From NCBI GenBank assembly GCA_943736015.1, contig OX031059.1, positions 55,439,159 through 55,503,158 of the forward strand: 64,000 nucleotides of DNA, in the 5' to 3' direction. The notes beneath the pieces were generated by a model. It was not told the origin of the DNA. It saw only the letters and a list, made by a program, of their open reading frames with translations, and made no database searches. The stretch is from Tridacna crocea. Lineage: Eukaryota > Mollusca > Bivalvia > Cardiida > Cardiidae. Below are positions 1 through 11,300 of the stretch, one piece after another. The stretch's first letter is position 1, and the number at the start of each line of letters is the position of its first letter. The translations under genes and the position numbers were made by a program.

Positions 1-262
1 AAAATTTGAAATTTGTTTTGTGAAGGGTAGAAAACATTGTGGGAAAAGGAGAAAATGCTGGTTACTTTTGATGCCCCTGAGAAAAAGCCTTTAGAAAACA
101 TTGTGGGAAAAGGAGAAAATGCTGGTAACCAGCATTTTCTCCTTTTCCCACAATGTTTTCTATCCTTCACAAAACAAATTTCAAATTTTCTGTCACTTTT
201 GTCATCTGCAAATGCTTTCGATTTAGACAAGCTTAACATATTGTCGTTTGGTAATGAGTTAA
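1..262 (+). mobile_element. TH-A, chimeric copy
   Basis: Bases 1-65 are a reversed copy read up to the hairpin centre (GCTGGTTAC). There the sequence switches to the left part of a forward copy (TTTTGATGCCCCTGAG), which is complete to TTAA at 259-262. Confidence 0.88.
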
Positions 263-559
263 ATGAAATCACAGGTCTTTAAGTTCATAATCTATAGCTA
301 TTGTGTCAAAATTAGCCATTGGAGAGAAAAAAAAATCATATCATCAACTCTTTACTAGGTGTCAAAATTTTAAACTTAATATAATTGTACACTGAGAACA
401 TTTGTAGAAAACAAACTCAGTGTGGCTGAATTGTTAAACATGTCTTTGAAAGGACATGCAAAATTGTGGGAAATGCTAGTTCCAACCATTTCTCTCTTTT
501 CTGTAGTATTTTCAAAAGACTTCTTTCTCAGGGTCATCAAAATTCTGGATTGTTTATTT

Positions 560-797
560 ACCCATTACCTTACAATCCCTACTTTTGACGCCCCTGAGAA
601 AGAAGGCTTTAGAAAACAGTCTTTGGTCTTTGGTTAAACTTTTACCAAACAGTCATGTTTTAACAACCTTGGAGTTAATGGTTTGGAAAATATTGTGGGA
701 AAAGAAGGAAGTCTCACTCGCTACTATTTTGGTGTCTGCAAGCGCTTTTTTCAATCAGAACAAGTCAACATTTTGTTGTTTTGTGAAGAGTTAACCA
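560..797 (+). mobile_element. TH-A, degenerate
   Basis: CCCTACTTTTGACGCCCCTG is at the left and a GTCTGCAAGCGC / AAGAGTTAA end at the right. The hairpin is lost and replaced by unrelated or duplicated end sequence. Confidence 0.75.
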
Positions 798-1011
798 TTA
801 AATATAGCTGTCACAAGTGATCGAAAAGAGGTACTAAGACATTCATGGAAAAAAATTTTGGAAAAGGAGAAATTGCTTGTTATAAATATGGTAATTGTTG
901 CTATGCTTACAATTTTTGTGAGAAGTCTGTTTCGGGTATGAGAAACTTTTGTGTTTGAATATGGGTGTATTTCCAGTATAGTATTTAACTTTAAGAAGAT
1001 AGTTACAAGAT

Positions 1012-1342
1012 ATGGTTTAATCACATAACTCGATACAGCCGCATGACATATCACCAAATACCTGTTACCCAGCTACATTATACCTTTACATCTATCTATG
1101 GGATAGACCAGTATATTACATACTCCCCCGCCACATGATGATTCGTCCACGAATCCCTCAATCACTGCTACCCTATCTTTCTAATAAGTGGGTTATTTAC
1201 GTTGGGCGCCAAATGCAACAGGTGGTGAAAAAATATCGCAGCTCGACCGATATGGCCGCACGATATATTACCAAATACCTGTACCCAGCTACATACCTTT
1301 TCATCTATCTATGGGATAGACCAGTATATGACACATGTATGT
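1012..1342 (+). repeat. Two direct copies of about 95 bp
   Basis: CCAAATACCTGTTACCCAGC...CTATCTATGGGATAGACCAG occurs at 1053-1118 and again at 1270-1330, with related sequence before each. About 115 bases of other sequence lie between them. Confidence 0.85.
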
Positions 1343-1395
1343 CTCTGGTTTAAAACATTTTGGACTATAATTCTTGTTAATCAGTAGTGTGATAG

Positions 1396-1548
1396 AAAGA
1401 ATCTGACACTCGTTGGTCTTTGAGATAAAAATTTATTAAACTCTTCCACAAAAAATGTTATTAAGCTCACCAAAGGCTCGCTTGATAACATTTTTGTAGA
1501 CTCATTTAATAAATTTTTATCTCAAAAACCAACTCATGTCAGATCCTA
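1396..1548. repeat. Fold-back sequence
   Basis: GAGATAAAAATTTATTAAAC and AATAAATTTTTATCTCAAAA are arms of an imperfect palindrome whose outer parts (ATCTGACA, TGTCAGAT) also pair. Confidence 0.85.
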
Positions 1549-1624
1549 TATATATCAGTCCATTTGAAATAGGCACAAAACTTCTATGGACTGATAGCAA
1601 TATTGTAAGAAAAAATGTCTCACC

Positions 1625-1778
1625 AGAGCTCCAGATAAGCTTTGTTGTAGATTTTCATTAGAATGGTCTCAATAAGAGGATTCTAATGAGTACCCTCAAC
1701 ATAGGGTTTAGTGGAGAATAATTAGTATTTTCAATTTTGAAATCAAAATCACTACCTCTATCTGGAGCTTTGTCCCAC
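1625..1778. repeat. Fold-back sequence
   Basis: AGCTCCAGATA and TATCTGGAGCT pair at the outside, and CATTAGAA and TTCTAATG inside. A small pair ATCAGTCCAT/ATGGACTGAT lies just before (1555-1607). Confidence 0.65.
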
Positions 1779-1896
1779 AATATAAGTATTACCATTTAAT
1801 CAAAGTATTTATCTGCACAAGTATTATTACCATTGGATATTGGTTAAACCCTAAGCTTTGCAATCCTGTGTTTTAAAGATTCTGAAAAAGAAAGTG

Positions 1897-1985
1897 TTTT
1901 AGCCAAGTAAAATATTGTTTGAAAAGGAGAACATGCTGGTGACCAGCATCTCTTTTGTAACAATGTTCTCTATCCTTTCGAAGAC
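1897..1985. mobile_element. TH hairpin fragment
   Basis: GAAAAGGAGAACATGCTGGT GACCAGCATCTC. Only the palindrome core with decayed arms. Confidence 0.65.
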
Positions 1986-2007
1986 ATGTGCCATCATTGT
2001 AGTAGCC

Positions 2008-2236
2008 TTAACTCTTTACCAAACGACAAGATTTTAGGTTTGTCCAAATCGAAAGTATTTGCAGACGACAAAATTAAAGTGACTGAAAATTTGAAATTTG
2101 TTTTGTGAAGGGTAGAAAACATTGTGGGAAAAGGAGAAAATGCTGATGACCAGCATTTTCTCCTTTTCCCACAATGTTTTCTAAAGGCTTCTTTCTCAGA
2201 GGTGTCAAAAGTAGGGATTGTGTGGTAATGGGTTAA
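2008..2236 (-). mobile_element. TH-A, complete
   Basis: TTAA to TTAA, 229 bp, hairpin intact except at its centre (GCTGATGACCAGC). It ends 73 bases before RTCA exon a. Confidence 0.93.
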
Positions 2237-2309
2237 AATGTTTTCAAGTTGGACTAGCCTATATTTTGATCTGGTAACACAGAAACTTTGTTTTTTTTCA
2301 CATTTTTAG

Positions 2310-2368
2310 GTATTCAAACCTATGGCAGAGTATTTCGGAGTAAAGTTTGACTGTAACATAGCTAGAAG
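2310..2368 (+). CDS. RTCA: RTCA exon a
   Basis: The acceptor is a T-rich tract ending AG at 2308-2309 and the donor GT is at 2369. The exon encodes [19 protein letters not shown] and leaves two bases of an arginine codon. It is the first RTCA exon visible in the window. Confidence 0.93.
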
Positions 2369-5300
2369 GTATGTATTTTGTGAACTTGTACAATGTTATA
2401 AAGAGGTGTAGTGATTTTTGAATTTCTTTATACAAAAAACATCCATGAATTTTCTGTGATCTGTGATCAGAACAGCTAGTCTGACTACAAACCTTTGGCG
2501 CATGACTTTCCTTTTCATCAGCATACCCTTTTTAACCCTTCCCAAAGGAAGCACTGATTTTTACTCGTCTGCAGTAAAAGTCTTTTGAAAACACTGGGGG
2601 AAAAGGAGAAATTGCTCGTAACGAGCAATTTCTCCTTTTCCCACAGTGTTTTCTACCCTTTTTGAGAACTTTCTAGCATTTTCTCCAAATCAAAAATTGT
2701 CGTCTGCAAACTCTTTTGGTTTGGAAGAGTCCAAAATTTGTTGTTTGGGAAAGGGTTAAAACGTTATGATGAAAGTAACCCTTATGATCAGCAATAAGGG
2801 TATCATTAACCAAAATGTATGAATGAATAAACAGCGTTTTAAGGCCCGTTGACAACTTAGGTCATGCATGCTGTCACGTTTGTTCCGCCAGATGAAATGG
2901 CAGATGTGATGATCGTGGGATTGCACTGGTTTATTCTTATACCCCCGATTAAACCACATGGGGTTCCACAGGCCAATTGATTCCCATTTCAAACCCTATT
3001 TACATCAAGGAAAAAATATAGGATTTGGAACGAGAACTACCCAGCCTGCTGCAATCCTATGAATTACGAGGAAAGCAGCTGTTTGTCTCTAATCTTAGTC
3101 GCCTTCTACGACATGCCATAGAGAAAGGCTGAGGTCCTATTCTATACAGTAAGAAAAAAAAAAACTGGGACCCCACAGGGAACAAAAATATAAACTTGAC
3201 CATATTCAAAGCATTGCAGATGACAATATAAATGTGGTTCAACAGCTGGAATTATCTTTGTAATAAAAAAAAACATGTAGGAAGAGGAGAAAGTGCTGTT
3301 CTACAGCATTTTCTAATTTTCCCACCATTTTTTTCAAAGTTGTTTTTTTTCCTCAAACTCGTTAGAAATGGGGATTGTGTGGTAAAGGGTTAAATTGTGA
3401 TTTTCAAGAAGGTTATGGCAGAAATCTGGTATTTTATCCAGAAGAGGCATGCCTGAAATGGTCGCAGGTACAATCAAACATTTTGATAAGATAGCAAAAT
3501 TTATTGTAAACGGATGATTCATAGAGGATAGAAAACACAATTCTTACAAAGCTAAATAATCGACGGAGACGTATCAGTGTTGGAGTACAGACATGGATGA
3601 AAGTGTTCTGGTATAGTCATAAGTTAAAGTTTTAGATGTTTAAAAAGGCTTTTTTATTTATTCCTCTTCTATAGAATTGTTAAAAAGGCAGTAGGATTTT
3701 GAGATTTTCTCAAATATCAAAACTTTCACAAATAGAAAAGTCTGTGATAGAATTTAATCCTTTACTCCATAGATACTCATTTCTATGCATTGCTTGTGGG
3801 AGCATTTGGAAAACATTATGGCAAAAGGTGAAAAAGGTGAAATTGCTCGTGACGAGTTTTATGCTATCAAATGTTTTTTTATACACATAAGAAACAGCTT
3901 ATTATAAACATGGAGGCCATGTTAGAGATACCATAGAAATGTCTGTGTGGTAAAAATGCCAAAGGTAAAAATGCCAGAGGGAAAAATGTCATAGGTAAAA
4001 ATGCCATAGGAAAAATGTCATAGGTAAAAATGTCAGAGGCAAAAATGCCACAGGTAAAAAATGTCATAGGTGGAAATGTCATAGGTAAAAATGTCAGAGT
4101 TAAAGTGGTAAATATGCCATAGGTAATAATGTCATAGGTAAAAAATGTCAGTATTTGACTCTGACATTTTTACCTATGACATTTTTACATATGACATTTT
4201 TTCCTCCTGACATTTTTACCTCTGACATTTTTACCTACATTCATAACGCATCACAGATATGCATTAAGCCCTCTTTTGCCAGAGAACTGCTCACATGTAT
4301 TGGACAATGTAGATTTATCTGCTATAAAAACTTAAAACAACAATACTTTTAGCACTGTATAACCATTGCACTTTGATTACAGAGGGTTTTATCCTAAAGG
4401 AGGAGGTGAGGTACATTTAACTGTCCAGCCAGTTAAAGAACTTTCTCCTGTCACATTAATGGAACCTGGCAAGGTCATTAAAATATATGGCAAGTCATTT
4501 GTGGCAGGTGGTTTACCTATCAGAGTAAGTTGATTTCTTTTCCTTGTATTAACTCTTTCCCAAACAAGCCCTGGTTAGCTCCACTGGCTGAAGGCCAGCG
4601 AGTTATTGTCATGGCGTTGTGTCCGTCGTGCATCCGTCCGTTCATCCGTCCGTCCGTCCATTCGGCCTTACGAGCCCGACATTGTGGGGTTAGGGGTCAT
4701 TTGTCCATTTAGTCTCTATGGGGTTCCTTCCGTCCATCTGGTAGGTTAGGGGTTAGGGTTAGGGTTAGGTTTGTAGGGTTAGGGTTTGTGGGGTTAGGGT
4801 TAGCTTGTGGGGTTAACTTTGTGGGGTTATTTGGGTGTATTGAATAAAGGGCAATTCGACCTCACAAGGTCCGTCTCGTAAGACTGTTCGTCCGTGCGTG
4901 CGTCCATAAACTTTTTCTTGTAAAAACTTCTCCTCAGAAACTATTGACTGGATTTTTACCAAATTTCACAGGAATGTTCCTTAGGTGGTCCTCTTTCAAA
5001 TTCCTTCAAATAATTGTGTTCCATGAATAATTCTGGTTGCCATGGCAACCAAAGTAAAAAACCTTTAAAAATCTTCTCCTCCCAAACCGCTAATTGGATA
5101 GCATTATTATTTTGCAGGAATGTTCCGTAGGTAGAGGTCTACAGAATTCCTTAAAAAAAAAAAGGATCCGTAAAAAAACATGGCTTTTATGGGAGACTCA
5201 TTTCCCTTTTATGGTATAAAGTACAATCTTTGAAAAATTTCTTCTCTCAAACTATTCGTTGGATTTCATTGTTGTATTGTAGGTTAGTTCCTATGGTGGT

Positions 5301-8300
5301 AAGTCTTTACCATACAATCCTGACTTTTAACATCCCTAAAGAGGAAGTCTTTGGAAAACACTCTTGGAAAAGGAGAAAATGCTGGTAATCAGCATTTTCT
5401 CCTTTTCTCTCAGTGTTTTCATCAAAGAGAGAAATCATCATTTCAGTGTTTAATTTGTTGTCTGCAAATGCTTTCAGTTTGGTCACATCCCAAATTTTGT
5501 CGTTTGGTAAGAGTTAAAGATGGTTGCTTTACATAATCTATAATCCCTTTCATATAAAACAAGAGAACCTCTGCACTTTTATTAGTTCTGGTAAAGGTTT
5601 GTTGACCTACTGGTGACCTAGTACAAAGAGGGACTGAGCTTTACTGTTGTGATAAGGCATTTTGTTATCCAATCAAACCAATCCTGCAACTTCAATAAAA
5701 CAATTGCCACAATGCATATTTTTTTCTGTATTTTCATGTTTCCCCACCCAAAATGGTTTGTAACAAGACCCCCTTTAACTATAACCAGAAGACAAAATTT
5801 TTATGACTGGTCATAATTGAAAGATGTTGCAGACAACATAATAAATCTTCAAATTAGTAAAACTTTTATCAAAAAGGGTAGATATTATTGTGTAAAACTA
5901 AGAAAATGTAGGTTACTATATTTTCTTCTTTTCTCACAATGTTTTTCATAGCTTTTTTTCTTTAGTGACCTAAAATGCAGGAATGAATGGTAATTGTTAA
6001 AAACTTCTCTTCACCGTTACAGAAAAATCAGGCCTGTGGAGCGATACAGACGCTCAAGCGCCTCTAGTTTTTACGTGTCTCAGTACAAGTGTTTAGAAAA
6101 CATTGTGGGGAAAAGGAGAAATTGCTCGTAAAGAGCAATTTCTCCTTTTCCCAGAGTGTTTTCTAGCCTATAAGAAAACTTTCTGCCACTCTCATCAAAT
6201 TCCAATTGTCATCTGCAAACACTTTGAGTTTGGGATAGTCTAAAACTTGTCATTTGGGAAAGGGTTACGAAGTAATCCTCTTTCTATCATGGTTTATCGT
6301 ACAATAAATCACTGTTGTGAGTTATTAGGCACAATAAGTAATCCATGAGGGTGATAGCCGACATGGTTTATTCATTGCACCTCAGAACTCACAATGTGAT
6401 GTACTGAATGATAAACAATGATAGAAAGAAGATTATTTCAATTCTAACATTACCAACTCAAAATGAAAGGAAATCAAGTTCATGCTTGGATTAAAAACAC
6501 AGATGTAGATTATATTTAATTGAATAACTTACCTACCTACTTTATATGGAATTACTTCACTCTACATAGAATCTAAACAGAAGAACATAGATTTTACCAT
6601 TCTTTCATTGCACCGTGTTTATAGTTTGGAATTCATGTGTTAAATTGGGATATAAGATTTTCTGGTATACTGCTATATTGATGCAAGCGTTTCTTATCAT
6701 GAACATAGAAGGCAAAGAGTATATTGGCAACCAGAATTTTTTGTCAAATGCAAGTATTCATTTTGGCACAGTGCTTTCAGAATGAAACTGCTGCAACTTG
6801 TCAGTTGGTAAGAGGTTAAGCTTTATTAACTTTTTACTTAACCACAAAATTTTAGACTGATCCAAATTGAAAGCTTTTGCAGATGACAAAATTAATGTGA
6901 TTCAAAACATGAAATTTTTATTCAAAAGATTAGAAAATATTATGGGCAAAGACTTTTAAGCAAGTTAGCAGCATTTTCCCCTTTTCCTTAATTAACTTGT
7001 TACCACACAATTCCAACTTTTAACGACTCTGAATGAAAAGCCTTTTGAAAACCTTGAGGGAAATGGTGAAAATGCATGTTTTTTACCTGCTGGAAACAAA
7101 TTCCAAATTTTGAGTTACATTTTTCTTCTCATCTGCAAGTGCTTTCAATTTGAACCAGTCTAATGGTCATTAGGTAAAGAGTTAAATGTTTTCAAAGGCC
7201 CCCTTTCTTTAACTCATTACCAAACGACAAAACTTTAGGTTTGTCCAAATTGAAAGCATTTGCAGACGACAAAATAAAAGTGACTGAAAATTTGAAAATT
7301 GTTTTGTGAAGAGTAGTTTTCCCACAATGTTTTCTAAAGGCTTCTTTCTCAGGGGCATCAAAAGTAGGGATTGTGTGGTAATGGTTTAAAACTGAGGATT
7401 GTTTGGTAAACGGTTATAATGAATGAGTGCTTATGCTATTATGAAGACCAATTAAATAACGGAGAAAATATGAGGAGAAAAAGTGAAATGTTTCAAAAGC
7501 ATTGCTCTACGTACTGTACAGTATTTCCACTTTAGGCTGATAAGTGCAAGGATGTATTTGTTGGTATTATGTCTTTATATCATACAAAGTAATTATCTCT
7601 GTCCAGATAGCACACGAAATGGCTCAAAGTTGTGAAAAGATGATAAGGCAAGACTTTCCCTCTACTAGTCTAAAGATAGATGTCTTCAAAGAACAAAATG
7701 CAGTTGGTAATGGAACAGGTATAATGTAAGTAGAATTTACAAAATCTCTAATATGATCTTAGCTGAGTAACATACCGGGAAATCTTTCATTTTAATCCCA
7801 AGCTTTGCCACTTTCTGTTTGAGGTTTGATTAACTCTTTACTAGACAAGAAGATGTTAGACTTGTCCAAATCGAAAGCATTTGCAGACGACAAAATGAGT
7901 GTGACACAGAAATTGAAAATTGAATTTAGAGGAGTAGAAATCATTGTGGGAAATGAAGGAACCCAAAGTTGAAACCCACCCTGGACCTCATGGTTACAAG
8001 GCCGATAGCTTTCAATGGTATTACAGTTATTCCACCACAACAGCACACTTATGTTTGTGTTTCCTGGATTGTAGTTTATTCCAAAGGTATGACAAGCCCA
8101 TCCAGCAGGGATCAAGCCTACAAAATGCAGATCACAAAACCAATTCCTAAGCTACTGCTCTGAGGATCCCTTAAATTTTGTGTTTGTTTCAAAAGGTTAT
8201 TGCAATCACGGTGATAGAATTCACAGGAAGCTATAAATTCTCTAGCAGTTACGAATACTAAACAATTGCTGTGGATCTTTTCAGGCAGTTAATAGCATAA

Positions 8301-11300
8301 ACATAAACAGGCAGATCAAACAGGCTGTTCTGCCATATTAGAAAGTGGATAGTATATGATCTTAGATAACATAGATACATACATAGATACATACATACGT
8401 ACGTAAGTACATACATAACGTACGTATGTACATATGTATGTACGTACATAAAAACATATGTACATACATAGATACATACGTACGTACATACATACATACA
8501 TACATACATACCTTACATATAGATGTATCTTGTAATTTGAAAAGAAAAATGATTTAGCAATACCTGTGATCATTGAAAGTGTACAGTAAAAACCTCATAG
8601 AATCTAACAAAACCACATTTGTACAATTTTACAAAAATATTCAACAAAAAGAGACATAGTCTGCTTGAAAGAATGTGAGATTTGGTAACTATCTACTTAA
8701 CTACAAGACTTCTGACCATACTAAAGTGAAAGCATTTGCAGATGACAAATTACAAGTAGCTCGGATGACGGTTTATGTCTTTGATAGGATGGAAAATATT
8801 ATGGGAAAAGGACAAAATGCTGGTAACCAGTTGGTAACCAGCATTTTCTTCTTTTCCCAAAATGTTTTCAAAAACTCTCTCTTTCATGATTGTTAAAATT
8901 TTAGAAGCTATTAACCCATTACCACACAATCCCTACTTTTGATGACCCTGAGAAAGAAGCTTTTGAAAAACATTGTGGAAAAAGGAGAAAATGCTGGTAA
9001 CCAGCATTTTCTCCTTTTTATACGCCCATCGAAGACGGGACGTATTATGGGATCACCCGTGGCGGGCGGGCGGCGTCCAGTTCTTTGTCCGGAGCATATC
9101 TCCAAAACTAGACAAGCTAGGGTTATGAAATTTCATGTGTGGATAGATCTCATCGAGGGGGAGTGCAGTGCACAGGAATCATAACTCTTGCTAGCTTAAT
9201 TTTTGAGTTATTGCCCTTTGTTGTTTTTCATACTTGAATTTTGTCCGGAGCATATCTCTAAAACTATACTAGCTAGGGTTATGAAATTTCATGGGTGGAT
9301 AGATCTCATTGAGGGGGAGTGCAGTGCACAAGAATCATAACTCTTGCTTGCTTAATTTTTGAGTTATTGCCCTTTGTCGTTTTTCATACTTGAATTTTGT
9401 CCAGAGCATATCTCCAAAACTATACTAGCTAGGGTTATGAAATTTCATGGGTAGATAGATCTCATTCAGGGGGAGTGCAGTGCACAGGAATCATAAGTCT
9501 TGCTCGCTTAATTTTTGAGTTATTGCCCTTTGTTGTTTTTCATACTTGAATTTTGTCCGGAGCATATCTCCAAAACTATACTAGTTAGGGTTATGAAATT
9601 TTATGGGTGGATAGATCCCATCGAGGGAGAGTGCAGTGCACAAGAATCATAACTCTTGCTCGCTTAATTTTTGAGTTATTGCCCTTTGTCGTTTTTTATA
9701 CTTGAACTTTGTCCGGAGCATATCTTCAAAATTATACTAGCTAGGGTTATGAAATTTTATGGGTGGATAGATCTCACGGAGGGGGAGTGCAGTGCACAAG
9801 AACCATAACTCTTGCTTGCTTAATTTTTGAGTTATTGCCCTTTGTCATTTTTGTATACTTGAATTTTGTCCGGTGAATATCTCCAAAACTATACTAGCTA
9901 GGGTTATAAAATTTCATGGGTGGATAGATCTCATTCAGGGGGAGTGCAGTGCACAGGAATCATAACTCTTGCTTGCTTAATTTTTGAGTTATTGCCCTTT
10001 GTTGTTTTTCATACTTGATTTTTGTCCGGAGCATATCTCCAAAACTATACTAGCTAGGGTTATGAAATTTCATGGGTGGATAGATCTCATCGATGGGGAG
10101 TGCAGTGCACAGGAATCACAACTCTTGCTTGCTTAATTTTTGAGTTGTTGCCCTTTGTTGTTTTTCATACTTGAATTTTGTCCGGTGCATGCCCCAGCTT
10201 TACAACTTGGAGTAAGACGGGCGTATCTTGCGACAATTTGGCGCTCTTGTTCCATAATGTTTTCAACCCTTCACAAACAAATTTCAAATTTTAGGCCACT
10301 TTTATTTTCTCCTCTGCAAATGCTTTCGATTTGGACAAGTCTAAAATATTGTCGTTTGGTAATGTGTTAAACCAAAGAGTTTTATTATTTCTGAACAGAG
10401 TGTGTGCAGAAACAGATAAAGGTTGTATATTTGGTGGATCTGCTATTGGAAAAAAAGGTAAACACTTCTGTATTGCATAAAGGATCTTAATAGAACTGAA
10501 GTAACTAGAATTATATGATGCCAGCCTTGGCAAACATCATATACATTGTAGTCAATGAGTTTGATAAAAATATATATACTTATACACAAGTGAGAGATTT
10601 TATTTCTGACATGAAAGGAAATTCAGACAAACGAGTATCCTACATCACTACCATCAAACTACATGTACGTGGTGTGATCAGAATGTTCTCGGCCTGATAC
10701 GTTTCGAGGCATTTCATTGGACAAAAATCTTGTTCAGTCTGTCATTCTATCTAATTGAAAGTCATTTGGAGAGTAAAAAGCATTTGGTCACGCTTGATTG
10801 CTTTTGTATGACAGTATTTAGAGAGGACAATGCATCAAACTTGCAAAATTGACTCAAGGTGTTCAGCTCTTGCAGGACAATGCACCTGCTCACACGTCGC
10901 AAGTTGCCATGACTGCTGTGACTGAATGCAGATTCAAAGTCCTTCCTCACCCCCCCATATTCTCCTGATATGGCCCCTTCTGATTTCTATCTGTTCCCAA
11001 AATTGAAATACAACCTTATTGGAACACAGTTTGGAAGCAATGAAGGCGTCATAGAGGCAGCGAAGGAGTACTTGTGGGACCAGGAAAAAGACTTCTATTT
11101 GGAAGGGATAAGCAAGCTCGAACAGAGATGGACTAAGTGCATTGCCTTGAAGGGGGATTATATTAAAAAGTAATGACCAGTTTTTAATTCCCTGGTAATC
11201 GGAGGCACTTGGGGCTGGGAACTTTTTTATCACACCTCGTATATTCTGTTCACAGGTCCATGTACACAGATGTAGCCAGCCCGGGTGGCTCAGTGGTGAG

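Larger units (their letters stand above)
4575..6067 (+). mobile_element. Helitron/Helentron-like non-autonomous element inserted in a TH-B copy
   Basis: Starts TTAGCTCCACTGGCTGAAGG and has a leader of CCGTCCGT repeats and a body of GAAACTATTGACTGGAT... units. It ends with a small hairpin, GACGCTCAAGCGCCTCTAG, so the last four bases are CTAG as in Helitrons. The host TH-B sequence resumes directly (TTTTTACGTGTC). TTAGGG-type repeats lie in the leader and two TH copies lie inside. Confidence 0.8.
4549..6268 (+). mobile_element. TH-B split by a Helitron-like element
   Basis: TTAACTCTTTCCCAAACAAG CCCTGG (to 4574) continues at 6068 with TTTTTACGTGTC, the hairpin (centre GCTCGTAAAGAGC) and the end TTTGGGAAAGGGTTAC. 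Confidence 0.9.
8911..10370 (+). mobile_element. TH-A split by a Helitron-like element
   Basis: TTAACCCATTACC to CATTTTCTCCTTTT, then the insertion (9018-10249), then CCATAATGTTTTC to GGTAATGTGTTAA. Removing the insert restores a complete element. Confidence 0.93.

Noticed and set aside
1-2309. Missing upstream RTCA exon
   Set aside because: No segment encodes the conserved residues expected before VFKPM in any frame with a matching splice donor; the exon must lie left of the window.
3879-4352. Frames with repeated [14 protein letters not shown]-like peptides
   Set aside because: They read through the 15-16 bp minisatellite; the periodic peptide is a by-product.
8258-8573. Two minus-strand frames of 83-85 codons rich in Tyr, Val, Cys and Met
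   Set aside because: They are translations of the ACAT/TACG simple repeat and have no start context or homology.
9085-10177. Array as a centromeric satellite
   Set aside because: It has only seven units, bounded by element ends and inserted in a TH copy, so it belongs to a mobile element.
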